NCBI RefSeq assembly: GCF_028649655.1
Contig: NZ_JAQSLN010000003.1
Span: 992,001-1,056,000 of the forward strand
DNA: 64,000 bases
Reading direction: 5' to 3'
Source of the DNA: Halobacteriovorax sp. GB3
GTDB taxonomy: Bacteria > Bdellovibrionota > Bacteriovoracia > Bacteriovoracales > Bacteriovoracaceae
Part shown: one piece after another, positions 38,195 through 46,203 of the stretch
Position numbering within the stretch: the first letter of the stretch is position 1
Layout: every line of letters begins with the position of its first letter
Translations under genes and position numbers: made by a program
Notes under the pieces: model-generated
What the model saw: only the letters and a program-made list of their open reading frames with translations
Databases searched by the model: none
Told to the model about the DNA's origin: nothing

Positions 38195-38813
38195 TTCCAA
38201 CCAATCAGGCCAAATAGCTCCGCTTTTGGCCTTATTCCTTACTCTCTTTTTTGCGGTCATCATACATTTCATTTATTCAAATTTCAGAAACCATGAATCA
38301 ATGAATCAGCAAATGAAAGCTCTTTTATGCTTCAAGAAGTCCTATATAAGCTCATCTTCTCTTTTGAAGAGTATGGCCAATTATAACAAAGTTATTGCGG
38401 CAAGCTTTATTTCAAAGAATACACCTGGACCTTGGGTTCAAGCGGCTACAGCGACCTATGAAGCGACGAAAAAGGCACAACAACTCCACTACTCTTTTTC
38501 ATTAATGAAATTTCTCTCTTTAAAGTCCACTTGTAGCTATCTCAATATCGCTCAAATAGTTAAAAGCTTTCCCTACAAAGGCCAAACTTCTGGCCTTCTC
38601 TTAATAAGAAACTTCAATGGAACAGCTAAAATAACGAGGAAAAAATGGGAAATAAAAAAGCATATTCTTCCAATCAATGGCAAAAACCCAGAGATCATAA
38701 AACTAAATGCAATTTTTCACCTCAAGAACAACTATACATCGCCAAAAACAAAGCTCGTCTGGAAAGAGGTTTCTCTACCATCGAAATTGCCATTACCCTT
38801 ACGATCCTACTAG
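38154..38813 (+). CDS. TadG-like pseudopilin or pilus-associated protein
   Basis: About 219 residues. After a short basic N-terminus, the segment SNQSGQIAPLLALFLTLFFA starts a single membrane helix in the style of TadG/TadE proteins (which usually have G-x-x-A-x-x-x-A-L). The remainder is periplasmic with two Cys residues (LLCFKK, STCSYL). ATG at 38154 with GGAAGG three to five bases upstream is preferred to ATG at 38124. The C-terminus overlaps the prepilin-like frame by 169 bases. Assignment rests on the N-terminus and position. Confidence 0.5.
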   Translation: MQKSKSLYLITKSNSNQSGQIAPLLALFLTLFFAVIIHFIYSNFRNHESMNQQMKALLCFKKSYISSSSLLKSMANYNKVIAASFISKNTPGPWVQAATATYEATKKAQQLHYSFSLMKFLSLKSTCSYLNIAQIVKSFPYKGQTSGLLLIRNFNGTAKITRKKWEIKKHILPINGKNPEIIKLNAIFHLKNNYTSPKTKLVWKEVSLPSKLPLPLRSY

Positions 38814-38911
38814 CTCTCTTGGCCCTTACTTATAACTACTTTAACTTCTCTCAAGCAGAATTAGTAAACAAACAAAAGGACTTCAAAAGTGAATGGACAA
38901 AAATTAAATGA
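38645..38911 (+). CDS. type IV prepilin-like protein in overlapping frame
   Basis: The frame contains a canonical prepilin-peptidase signature, ERGFSTIEIAITLTILLALL (Gly then Phe, Glu at +5), at residues 41-60, then a short C-terminal tail. GAGGA lies four bases before ATG 38645, which would give a 42-residue leader and a 169-base overlap with the TadG-like gene. The leader sequence may be a shadow, and translation may start nearer the signature. No ATG, GTG or TTG close to it was found. TadE/TadF-like by position. Confidence 0.5.
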   Translation: MGNKKAYSSNQWQKPRDHKTKCNFSPQEQLYIAKNKARLERGFSTIEIAITLTILLALLALTYNYFNFSQAELVNKQKDFKSEWTKIK

Positions 38912-39371
38912 AAGCATTCTCTTTCCAAAAGAGATTGAATCGAAAGTGAAGAAAAAACTCATTTACAAATTTAGCGCCGCTTTAATTCTTTCGAATATAC
39001 TCGTGCTTCTGTTAAGTACACCCTCATCTCAAATATCGGATGAAAAAAAGATTGAGTTGGCCGAATCGAGCCTAAGACTTAAGCTAGAGCTCCTTGTCCC
39101 TTTGAACTTAGATAACACTACTGAAGTATCACTCTATGATCAACGCAATCATCTCCTCGCTAAGAAAGCTTATATAATTAAAAGAATGGCACAAAAGGAA
39201 ATTCTTCTCGATGAAAGGGAGGAGCTATTCGAGGTTTCGGTCTTCGACAGAGATCTTAAAAAAATACTCTCAACGAAGAATATAAAAATTAAAGCGACAC
39301 CCCCTAACTACATTCCTAAAAAGCTAACTGTTAACACCTTCAAGCGAGGACCTTATGAAATTACATTTTAA
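38889..39371 (+). CDS. membrane-anchored protein in the Tad-like locus, 160 aa
   Basis: Not securely recognised. One membrane span (LIYKFSAALILSNILVLLLS) followed by a beta-rich periplasmic domain (RLKLELLVPLNLDNTTEVSL, then LLDEREELFEVSVFDRDLKK). Its position is where CpaB/RcpC is found in Tad loci, but no SAF-domain signature is seen, so this is only a suggestion. The start is GTG with AAGGA eight bases upstream. It overlaps the neighbouring genes at both ends. Confidence 0.5.
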   Translation: MNGQKLNESILFPKEIESKVKKKLIYKFSAALILSNILVLLLSTPSSQISDEKKIELAESSLRLKLELLVPLNLDNTTEVSLYDQRNHLLAKKAYIIKRMAQKEILLDEREELFEVSVFDRDLKKILSTKNIKIKATPPNYIPKKLTVNTFKRGPYEITF

Positions 39372-39678
39372 ATTTGTTGCACTCTTTCTCTTATTCTTTC
39401 TGAATTTCTCTTCTAATGCTCAAGAAGTTCTACTAACTATTGCAAATAACGAGTCACCACAGATTCAACAAACTCTAGAAAAAATTATGGCAACGCACAT
39501 GCCAAAGAAAAGCTATCGCGTGACAAAGGAGTATTCAAACTGCAATGAAGCAGCAACGCAAACCAAAGTCTTCCACCTCTGTCTTGAAAAAGGAAATATC
39601 TTTGTCCTAAACAACCTGGAAGAGATTCGAGTGAAGTATTCACTCTTCTGGAAAGAAGGAGTCTTTGCACATGAATAA
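39355..39678 (+). CDS. small exported protein in the Tad-like locus, 107 aa
   Basis: Not recognised. Signal peptide (FVALFLLFFLNFSSNAQ) followed by an 85-residue mature domain with a Cys pair (YSNCNEAA, HLCLEKG), probably periplasmic. GAGG lies five bases before the ATG. The start overlaps the preceding gene by 17 bases. It is the last plus-strand gene before the hairpin and the antisense mini-gene at 39745-39876. Confidence 0.55.
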   Translation: MKLHFKFVALFLLFFLNFSSNAQEVLLTIANNESPQIQQTLEKIMATHMPKKSYRVTKEYSNCNEAATQTKVFHLCLEKGNIFVLNNLEEIRVKYSLFWKEGVFAHE

Positions 39679-39687
39679 GCTAAAACG

Positions 39688-39714
39688 AAAAAAGGGCCTT
39701 GAAAAACAAGGCCC
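39688..39714 (-). terminator. Rho-independent terminator of the antisense small basic gene
   Basis: The stem GGGCCTTG/CAAGGCCC with a five-base loop (39694-39714) is followed on the minus strand by TTTTTTCGTTTT. It lies 30 bases after the stop of the 43-residue gene. On the plus strand the hairpin is followed only by CTTTAG, so it acts better on the minus strand. Confidence 0.8.
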
Positions 39715-39744
39715 CTTTAGAAATATGAACAATTACTTTAAAAA

Positions 39745-39876
39745 TTATTCTTTGTCTGGGTGGATTGCAAACTTAGGTGTTGTACCTTTATTTCTGTTTG
39801 CTGCTTTTCTTTTAGCACCCATTTTCTTTTTTCTAGCACTTCTCTTATTTCTTGTAATTCTAGTAAGTGAAACCAT
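39745..39876 (-). CDS. 43-residue highly basic protein, antisense to the Tad-like locus
   Basis: Not recognised by name. The product is rich in Arg and Lys over residues 6-30 (RITRNKRSARKKKMGAKRKA) and ends with GTTPKFAIHPDKE. This composition suggests an RNA-binding or ribosome-associated small protein, or a histone-like one; this is inference. Support that it is a real gene: AGGAG seven bases before the ATG, a TTGACA / TAGAAA promoter with a 17-base spacer at 39938-39966, and a strong terminator 30 bases after the stop. It lies in the opposite strand of the pilus genes and breaks their run. Confidence 0.75.
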   Translation of the reverse strand: MVSLTRITRNKRSARKKKMGAKRKAANRNKGTTPKFAIHPDKE

Positions 39877-39880
39877 CTTT

Positions 39881-41221
39881 ATGCTCCTATATCTACAATC
39901 TAAAACTTTAACTTCAATATTAAGATGTAAGGTCATATTTCTACCGATTTTTGGGCCATCTGTCAAAGCCTTCCTACAATTTACACTACTTTATGGTCTT
40001 TTTTCCACGGCAACATATGCAAGTACTGAAAATTCCATTACAAGCTATAAAAAAATAATATTGAGCACAGGCGAACATAGGCAACTCAAGCTCTCTAAAA
40101 TCAATAAATACACCTTATCTAACAAGGATGTTCTCACGTTCAACCCAAATTCAGCGCTCATTAAAGGCAAGAAAAAGGGCTATAGCGAGCTCATTGTCTG
40201 GTATAAAAATCATAAATCAACATTTCAGGTCTATGTTTACTCTAAGACTAAATCATTAGAACTAAGCAATCATATAAGAGCGCTTGAAAAAATTGGATTA
40301 AAAGCAGAGTTCTTTGGAGATAAGATACTCGTTAAGGGAGTGATTGAAGAGCTCGAGCAGCTTCGACTTTTAAAAAGCTTGCTTAGAAAAAAGAGACTTA
40401 TATTCTTAAGTGACGTTCGCTTAGAAAGAGAATTAGCAAAGAGTCTTATTGCTGATGTTTACACTCACTTTTTTCAAAACTACGGGCCAGAAGTTCACTG
40501 CGACATTCTTGGAATAGACGTCGATTGTTACTACTTGGAATCTTATAGTCTCAATAAGAAAACAAAGACCGTATTAGAACAGAGATTTGCTATTAATCTT
40601 CTAAAAAAGAGAAATCTTCCAAAGAACTATCAACTCAAACTAAAGTTACTTCAAATTCAAACGACAAATTCTAATGAAAGAAATTTCGGTTTATCACAAC
40701 TTAACTTCCCCCTTAAAGATATCTTTTATGGAAATGATAAAGCGATTGTTGAAAATAATCGCTTTATCCTTGAAAAGAAAGACATCAAAATTAAAACACT
40801 GGCAACACCACAGACTCTTATTCGACTAGGAAAAAAAGCAAAACTCCAACTAGGAAGTGAAATCCCTTACACTACTCATAATTTACAGCAATCAAATACT
40901 CAGTGGAATTTTGCCGGATTAAAACTGAAAATCGGATTAGATAAAGAACAAGGAAAATTTTCTTTAAAAGTAGAGAGTGAATTAACAACACCGGGTAAAA
41001 CAGGAGATATCCTTGGAAACAAGCAGGAAAGTCACTTCTTTATCAATTTAAAAGAGCCACTTATTATCTTTGATGTCGGTATGGAAATACAAGGCGAAAA
41101 GAAAACAGGTATTCCTATTCTATCCTCAATCCCTCTAATCGGAATTCCTTTTAGAGGGAAAGCTAAAGAAAAAGTTTATAAAAAAATTATCGCAATCGCA
41201 CAGATTGAGCAGGTAAAGTAA
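39881..41221 (+). CDS. CpaC/RcpA-type pilus secretin
   Basis: Outer-membrane channel protein of a Tad pilus, about 446 residues with the start assumed here. Order: signal-like hydrophobic segment ending in FSTATYAS, the CpaC N-terminal domain (STGEHRQLKLSKINKYTLSN, GYSELIVWYKN), a BON-like domain (LEKIGLKAEFFGDKILVKGV), and the secretin domain (LATPQTLIRLGKKAKLQLGS, then the end motif GIPILSSIPLIGIPF). The open frame extends back to 39665, but that part is antisense to a separate gene and gives a spurious Leu/Phe-rich sequence. ATG 39881 is a guess with a poor Shine-Dalgarno. It overlaps tadA (TAATG). Confidence 0.75.
   Translation: MLLYLQSKTLTSILRCKVIFLPIFGPSVKAFLQFTLLYGLFSTATYASTENSITSYKKIILSTGEHRQLKLSKINKYTLSNKDVLTFNPNSALIKGKKKGYSELIVWYKNHKSTFQVYVYSKTKSLELSNHIRALEKIGLKAEFFGDKILVKGVIEELEQLRLLKSLLRKKRLIFLSDVRLERELAKSLIADVYTHFFQNYGPEVHCDILGIDVDCYYLESYSLNKKTKTVLEQRFAINLLKKRNLPKNYQLKLKLLQIQTTNSNERNFGLSQLNFPLKDIFYGNDKAIVENNRFILEKKDIKIKTLATPQTLIRLGKKAKLQLGSEIPYTTHNLQQSNTQWNFAGLKLKIGLDKEQGKFSLKVESELTTPGKTGDILGNKQESHFFINLKEPLIIFDVGMEIQGEKKTGIPILSSIPLIGIPFRGKAKEKVYKKIIAIAQIEQVK
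39938..39966 (-). promoter_or_regulatory. sigma-70-like promoter of the 43-residue basic gene
   Basis: On the minus strand TTGACA (39961-39966) and TAGAAA (39938-39943) are separated by exactly 17 bases. Transcription would start near 39931, leaving a leader of about 55 bases before the AGGAG and ATG. Confidence 0.65.
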
Positions 41222-42372
41222 TGAATCAAATAGAAATTAAAATCGAAAAAACGTTCAAAGATGACTTTTATCAATTAGCTCAAAAACAGCAGTTTGAAAC
41301 ATTTGATAACTTAATGACTAGATTAGAAATGAAAACGGGCCTTAAAAAAAATACGATTTCAAATATTAGTGATCTCAAAAAATGGTTTGATAACATTCTC
41401 TCTCTGAAAGAAGTTGAAACCATACTTGAGAGAAATGATTTTGAAGAGTTCATCATTCACTCTCCTCAAAAAGCGAGCTTATCTTTGCAAGGAAACAAAC
41501 AAGAGTGTCCTCTTAATGGATTTGATGATAAAGACCTTCAAACTGCACTAGAATACCTGGCCCATAAAAATGGGCAATTTTGGAATTATACAAACCCATT
41601 CGTTAGTTTCAAATGTTCAATTTCCAAAATTGACTTACGTTGTACACTTATTCACAAGTCAACTTGCCCCAGTGGTCATTCTAAGGCCTTCTTTAGAAGA
41701 CAGTCATCAATGATTCATCCCTTGGATTCTTTTTGTGAAAATAATTCGAAAGAGATTATGTGTGAGCTCATTAAGAATAAAAGAAATATTATTATTTCAG
41801 GTTCAACAGGCTCTGGAAAAACATCATTTATTAAGTCACTTCTTTATGAATCAAGTGAACCGGATGAGCATATTATTATCTTAGAAGATACTGATGAAAT
41901 TGAAAGAAAGACAGAGACATGGACAAAATTACTTTCAGTAAACCAAAAAGGAAAGACCTTAAAGGACTTTTGCCATTATGCTCTAAGAATGAGTCCAGAC
42001 AGAATGGTTCTTGGGGAAATTAGATCAAGTGAAGTTATCCCGTTTGTGTTATCGATGAACAATGGCCATAAAGGTCTACTCTCCACCGTTCACGCTAATA
42101 GTGCAAATGACACACTCTCTAGGCTCTCACTCCTTTTTAGTCTCTATAATGACTCATCAGGTAGTATTGATCATCAAACGATAAATCAATTAATGGCACA
42201 AAGTATTGACTATGTTGTTCATCTAAAAAACAAAAAGGTACACGAGATATCAAAAGTTATTTCATGGCATGGACAGCGACCTACATTTGAACATCTCTAT
42301 AAAAAGGCGATTAGCAATACTCTAGAAGATAATCATGGCAAATCTTCAAGGCCCTTTCAAATTGGTTTTTAG
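41221..42372 (+). CDS. TadA/CpaF-type pilus ATPase
   Basis: 383 residues, a secretion-ATPase of the type II/IV family that powers pilus assembly in the cytoplasm. Visible motifs: Walker A GSTGSGKT (about residue 195), Asp box IILEDTDEIE, Walker B RMVLGEIRSSE and His box GHKGLLSTVHANSAND (about 280). It lacks the longer N-terminal extension of many CpaF proteins. The start overlaps the secretin stop by one base. The 3' end overlaps the convergent lysC by 62 bases. Confidence 0.88.
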   Translation: MNQIEIKIEKTFKDDFYQLAQKQQFETFDNLMTRLEMKTGLKKNTISNISDLKKWFDNILSLKEVETILERNDFEEFIIHSPQKASLSLQGNKQECPLNGFDDKDLQTALEYLAHKNGQFWNYTNPFVSFKCSISKIDLRCTLIHKSTCPSGHSKAFFRRQSSMIHPLDSFCENNSKEIMCELIKNKRNIIISGSTGSGKTSFIKSLLYESSEPDEHIIILEDTDEIERKTETWTKLLSVNQKGKTLKDFCHYALRMSPDRMVLGEIRSSEVIPFVLSMNNGHKGLLSTVHANSANDTLSRLSLLFSLYNDSSGSIDHQTINQLMAQSIDYVVHLKNKKVHEISKVISWHGQRPTFEHLYKKAISNTLEDNHGKSSRPFQIGF

Positions 42373-43462
42373 GAACAAGAAGTGAAACCTTCTTTTGAGT
42401 TTGCTCGAATGTTTCAAGAGAAATACCTGATTCTTTGAGCAGATCGTAAGGGTTGAAGTTTTCATTCAAAAGAGAGTTTCCAATAAATGAAATCTTCATA
42501 TAATTTCTATTTTCGATGACTTTCTCATCAAAGGCGAGACCAACAATTTTTCGTCCCTCTCCCACTGAACCACTTATTCGAGTCCCCGTACAATCAGGTT
42601 CATATGTAGACTTCACATAAACATCGATAGACGATCTCATGGCCGGTTCTAATGTTTTAGGAAAGAGAACCTTCGCACCGGCCATGGCCATAGCAGAAGC
42701 TTCTTCATAACTCATCTCGCTAATAAACTGAGCATCTTCAATCAGTCTAGGATCACAAGTTGCAATACCAGGAACATCGGTCCAAATATAAACGCGATTT
42801 GCCCCAATAGCCTCTGCAAAGAGAACCGCTGAAAAGTCGGAGCCTTCTCGACCAAGTGTCGTTGTCTCTCCCTTTTGGCTTTGGCCAATAAAGCCTTGTG
42901 TGATGTAGAAACTTTTAAATGAATCATCTGATAGAATTTCTTGGTAGGCAGCTTCTTTAATATCATTAACAAGCGGTAGAGCTTTTTTGAAGTCTCCATT
43001 TGTTATGATAACTTTTCGTGCATCAATAAACTTTACATCTCGATCTTTTAAAAGCTCTTTTGCATAAAAATAGACTAAATGACTAGATAGCCTCTCCCCA
43101 AATGAATAGAGAGCGTCCATATTATGATCGTAGAGATAAGATTTCGAGGCGATCTGCTCACCTAGTTTTAAAATCTCTTTTTCAAGACCCAGGAAAACCA
43201 TTTCCATAGACTCATTAATATTCAGCTGAACCGCGATCTCTTTATGACGATCGAGAATCGATTTTAAATATATTTTAGAGGCCTCAAAATTTGAAAGAAA
43301 GAAATCAGCGAGTTTTTCAAGTTGGTTTGTCGTATCGTATGTGGCCGAGACGACCATCATCTTGGCCCCTTCAGTGTCTTGAATGATCTGCAGACAACGC
43401 TCAATTGCTTGTGCGTCTCTGACAGAGCTTCCACCAAATTTACATACGATACGATTTGCCAA
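42311..43462 (-). CDS. lysC: aspartate kinase
   Basis: Phosphorylates aspartate, the first step to lysine, threonine, methionine and diaminopimelate. 383 residues, shorter than typical LysC (about 400-450). The kinase signature is CKFGGSSVRDAQAIERC, with VVSATYDTTNQL, LGREGSDFSAVLFAEAIGA, IWTDVPGI and EMSYEEASAMAMAGAKVLFP. After that only about 95 residues remain, so the regulatory ACT region looks reduced to one short copy. This may alter feedback control (inference). The start is TTG, four bases after ettA. It overlaps tadA convergently. Confidence 0.9.
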   Translation of the reverse strand: MANRIVCKFGGSSVRDAQAIERCLQIIQDTEGAKMMVVSATYDTTNQLEKLADFFLSNFEASKIYLKSILDRHKEIAVQLNINESMEMVFLGLEKEILKLGEQIASKSYLYDHNMDALYSFGERLSSHLVYFYAKELLKDRDVKFIDARKVIITNGDFKKALPLVNDIKEAAYQEILSDDSFKSFYITQGFIGQSQKGETTTLGREGSDFSAVLFAEAIGANRVYIWTDVPGIATCDPRLIEDAQFISEMSYEEASAMAMAGAKVLFPKTLEPAMRSSIDVYVKSTYEPDCTGTRISGSVGEGRKIVGLAFDEKVIENRNYMKISFIGNSLLNENFNPYDLLKESGISLETFEQTQKKVSLLVPKNQFERALKICHDYLLEYC

Positions 43463-43465
43463 TTC

Positions 43466-45151
43466 TTAATCTCTTGTTAATTTCTTATATTGGTGTCTCT
43501 TAGGATTAACAGCGGCATCACCTAGGCGACGTCTCTTGTCCTCTTCGTAATCAGAGAATGATCCTTCAAACCAGACGACTTCACCCTCTCCTTCGAATGC
43601 GAGAATATGAGTTGCAACACGGTCGAGGAAGAAACGGTCGTGGGAGATGATAACGGCACATCCGGCATAATCAACAACAGCTTTTTCCAAGGCCTGTAGT
43701 GTATTTACATCGAGGTCGTTTGTTGGCTCATCCAGAAGCAGAACGTTTCCACCTTCTTTGAGAACTTTTGCAAGGTGAACTCTGTTTCTCTCACCACCAG
43801 ATAGTTCGCTAACAAGTTTTTTCTGATCTTCTCCAGAGAAGTTAAATCTTGCGATATAGGCCCTAGAGTTTAATTGGAAGCCATCCATATCAATGAATTC
43901 TAAATTATCTGAAATTGTTTCATAGATTGTTTTCGTTGGATCAAGATCACGCCCCTGATCAACGTAGGCAAGCTTTACTGTTTCACCAAGCTCTAATGTT
44001 CCAGATGTTGGTTTTTCATCACCTGCAATCATTTTGAAAAGAGTTGTCTTACCTGCACCGTTGGCACCGATAATCCCAACAATTCCCCCTGCAGGTAGCT
44101 TGAAATTGAGGTTTTCATATAGAAGCTTATCATCGAAGGCCTTAGAAACACCTTGGGCCTCGATAACTTTATTCCCAAGTCTTGGACCTGGTGGAATGAA
44201 AAGCTCATTCGTTTCATTTCTTTTTTCACGAGAGTCTTTAGCTCTTTCTTCATAGTTTTTAATACGTGCCTTAGACTTAGCTTGACGGGCCTTAGGATTT
44301 GAGCGGATCCACTCAAGTTCCTCTTTAAGGGCCTTTTGTTTTTTCGACTCACTTTTTTCTTCCTGTGCAAGTCTCGTTGCTTTTTGCTCTAGCCAACCAG
44401 TATAGTTACCTTCAAAAGGAATACCTTTTCCACGGTCAAGTTCAAGGATCCAACCAGCAACGTTATCAAGGAAATAACGGTCGTGGGTTACAGCAATAAC
44501 TGTCCCTTTATATTTTTGCAGGTGTCTTTCCAGCCACCATACAGTTTCAGCATCAAGGTGGTTAGTAGGCTCATCTAAAAGAAGAATATCTGGCTCACTC
44601 AGAAGAAGACGACATAGGGCCACCCTTCTTTTCTCCCCTCCAGAAAGTACTCCACATTTTTGATCAGAAGCAGGACAACGAAGAGCATCCATAGCGAGAT
44701 CGAGTCTTGAATCGAGATCCCATGCATTTGTAGCATCTAGTTTATCCTGAAGCTTTGCTTGCTTATCAAGAAGAGCATTCATTTCATCATCGCTCATTGG
44801 CTCAGAGAATTTCATCGAGATGTCTTCAAATTCTTTAAGGGCATCAACGATCTCTTGGCACCCTTCTTCAACGATTTCTCTTACTGTTTTTTCAGGATCT
44901 AGTTTCGGCTCTTGCTCGAGGTAACCAATAGTATAGTTTTTGGCCATATGAGTTTCACCAAGGTGATTGTCATCAAGGCCTGCCATAATTTTTAAAAGAG
45001 TCGACTTACCTGCTCCGTTTAAACCGAGAACACCGATCTTCGCTCCATAGAAATAAGAAAGGCTAATATCTTTTAAAACGTGCTTGTTCTTATATACTTT
45101 TCCAACACGGTTCATTGAATAAATGATTTGCTTGTCGTTTGTCTGACTCAT
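43466..45151 (-). CDS. ettA: energy-dependent translational throttle protein EttA
   Basis: An ABC-F protein that binds the ribosomal E site and gates the first elongation step according to energy state. 561 residues with two ABC domains: Walker A VLGLNGAGKSTLLKIMAGLD and IIGANGAGKTTLFKMIAGDE; signatures LSGGEKRRVALCRLL and LSGGERNRVHLAKVL; Walker B DILLLDEPTNHLD and VLLLDEPTNDLD. Between them lies the arm and linker (WIRSNPKARQAKSKARIKNY). The length and linker fit EttA rather than Uup or ABCF resistance proteins. It is upstream of lysC in the same direction. Confidence 0.95.
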   Translation of the reverse strand: MSQTNDKQIIYSMNRVGKVYKNKHVLKDISLSYFYGAKIGVLGLNGAGKSTLLKIMAGLDDNHLGETHMAKNYTIGYLEQEPKLDPEKTVREIVEEGCQEIVDALKEFEDISMKFSEPMSDDEMNALLDKQAKLQDKLDATNAWDLDSRLDLAMDALRCPASDQKCGVLSGGEKRRVALCRLLLSEPDILLLDEPTNHLDAETVWWLERHLQKYKGTVIAVTHDRYFLDNVAGWILELDRGKGIPFEGNYTGWLEQKATRLAQEEKSESKKQKALKEELEWIRSNPKARQAKSKARIKNYEERAKDSREKRNETNELFIPPGPRLGNKVIEAQGVSKAFDDKLLYENLNFKLPAGGIVGIIGANGAGKTTLFKMIAGDEKPTSGTLELGETVKLAYVDQGRDLDPTKTIYETISDNLEFIDMDGFQLNSRAYIARFNFSGEDQKKLVSELSGGERNRVHLAKVLKEGGNVLLLDEPTNDLDVNTLQALEKAVVDYAGCAVIISHDRFFLDRVATHILAFEGEGEVVWFEGSFSDYEEDKRRRLGDAAVNPKRHQYKKLTRD

Positions 45152-45241
45152 GGTCTTTTTTCCTCTGGTTCCAAATATCTTTAAATACTAGAGGATAAAG
45201 TATTATAGAGACTGCTAGTTTTCAACATGAAAGCATTCAGA

Positions 45242-46117
45242 TCATTGCGTCAAACCAGAAAAAAAACTAAGAACCATAACCAAGTAAGGAGCAAGCGCGA
45301 ATATTGCCAAAAAGATAAACTTTATCCCTTTTATTTTCTTAGAAAATTTTATGGTTTCATTAAGGTGTACGTCCCACAAGTCTTCGATCAACTCTTTCAT
45401 CGCTTGATCAATATCTAGGCCATGGTCTTTCCATTTGGAAACGAGATCGATGAGTCGATGGCGCAAATACTCTAAAGCGCTATCTTTTGTAGGTGTCATT
45501 AAAATGAGTTTTATTTTAGAGCTTCCAAGTGTTAGCTCTACATCCAGGCCACAACGAACGTAGAGATAGAAAAGATGTACTCTCTCTAGCCACATAGAAA
45601 AGAGTTCTTCCTTCCTAAAAAAGAGCCAAAAAAAGAGAATACAGTAGAAGAGCATTCCAATGGACTGAAAAAGGAAAATTCCAAAAGCTGGAATACTGAG
45701 ATGTTCCGGTAGAATTCGCGTTGCAACATAAGCAAATGACTGAATGAGAAAGATAGACAGAAGCACTTGAACAAGTCCCGAATAAAGCTCACCCTGCGCT
45801 TTAAGTTTCGCTTTTTTCTCCTTCTTTAGACTTACTTTTAAATAACGCAAGCTCTCTGTGATATCGGCGCCAAAACTGGTGGCCGCCAAAATAAGGGACT
45901 CATATAAATTAGTATAAAAACTATACCTAATAGTCTGCTCTCGGACCCTTATGCTGCCCATTTGCCACTGAAATTGTGCCTGCGTTAAATGCTTTTCAAA
46001 GACAGTGCTCATCTTTTTGAAAAGTAGAAAGTCTATTAATTTCGATGAGATAGAAATCTCTTTCAATATAATAAACCCAATAAAAATCACAGATGGTACT
46101 AACAAAACAAAACTCAT
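45242..46117 (-). CDS. possible TadB/TadC (T2SSF-like) membrane protein
   Basis: About 291 residues with several membrane spans (FVLLVPSVIFIGFIIL, VQVLLSIFLIQSFAYVAT, GMLFYCILFFWLFF, FIFLAIFALAPYLVMVLSFF). The C-terminal pattern WKDHGLDIDQAMKELIEDLW and KKIKGIKFIFLAIFALAPYL resembles the F-domain of type II secretion and Tad inner-membrane platform proteins. It lies three kilobases from the TadA gene, on the other strand, with lysC and ettA between. ATG 46115-46117 has AAGGGAGGGG five bases upstream. The family call is moderate. Confidence 0.45.
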   Translation of the reverse strand: MSFVLLVPSVIFIGFIILKEISISSKLIDFLLFKKMSTVFEKHLTQAQFQWQMGSIRVREQTIRYSFYTNLYESLILAATSFGADITESLRYLKVSLKKEKKAKLKAQGELYSGLVQVLLSIFLIQSFAYVATRILPEHLSIPAFGIFLFQSIGMLFYCILFFWLFFRKEELFSMWLERVHLFYLYVRCGLDVELTLGSSKIKLILMTPTKDSALEYLRHRLIDLVSKWKDHGLDIDQAMKELIEDLWDVHLNETIKFSKKIKGIKFIFLAIFALAPYLVMVLSFFSGLTQ

Positions 46118-46203
46118 CCACCCCTCCCTTTCACTTTCTCTAGGCAAAAGTTAGGCCAATGGATTCTTGACGAAGTGAGCAAATTTGAGGATTATGGGCC
46201 ACT

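Noticed and set aside
39665-39880. multi-span N-terminal extension of the secretin
   Set aside because: It is the reverse complement of a Lys-rich gene with its own promoter, Shine-Dalgarno and terminator, so the Leu/Phe-rich sequence is probably an artefact.
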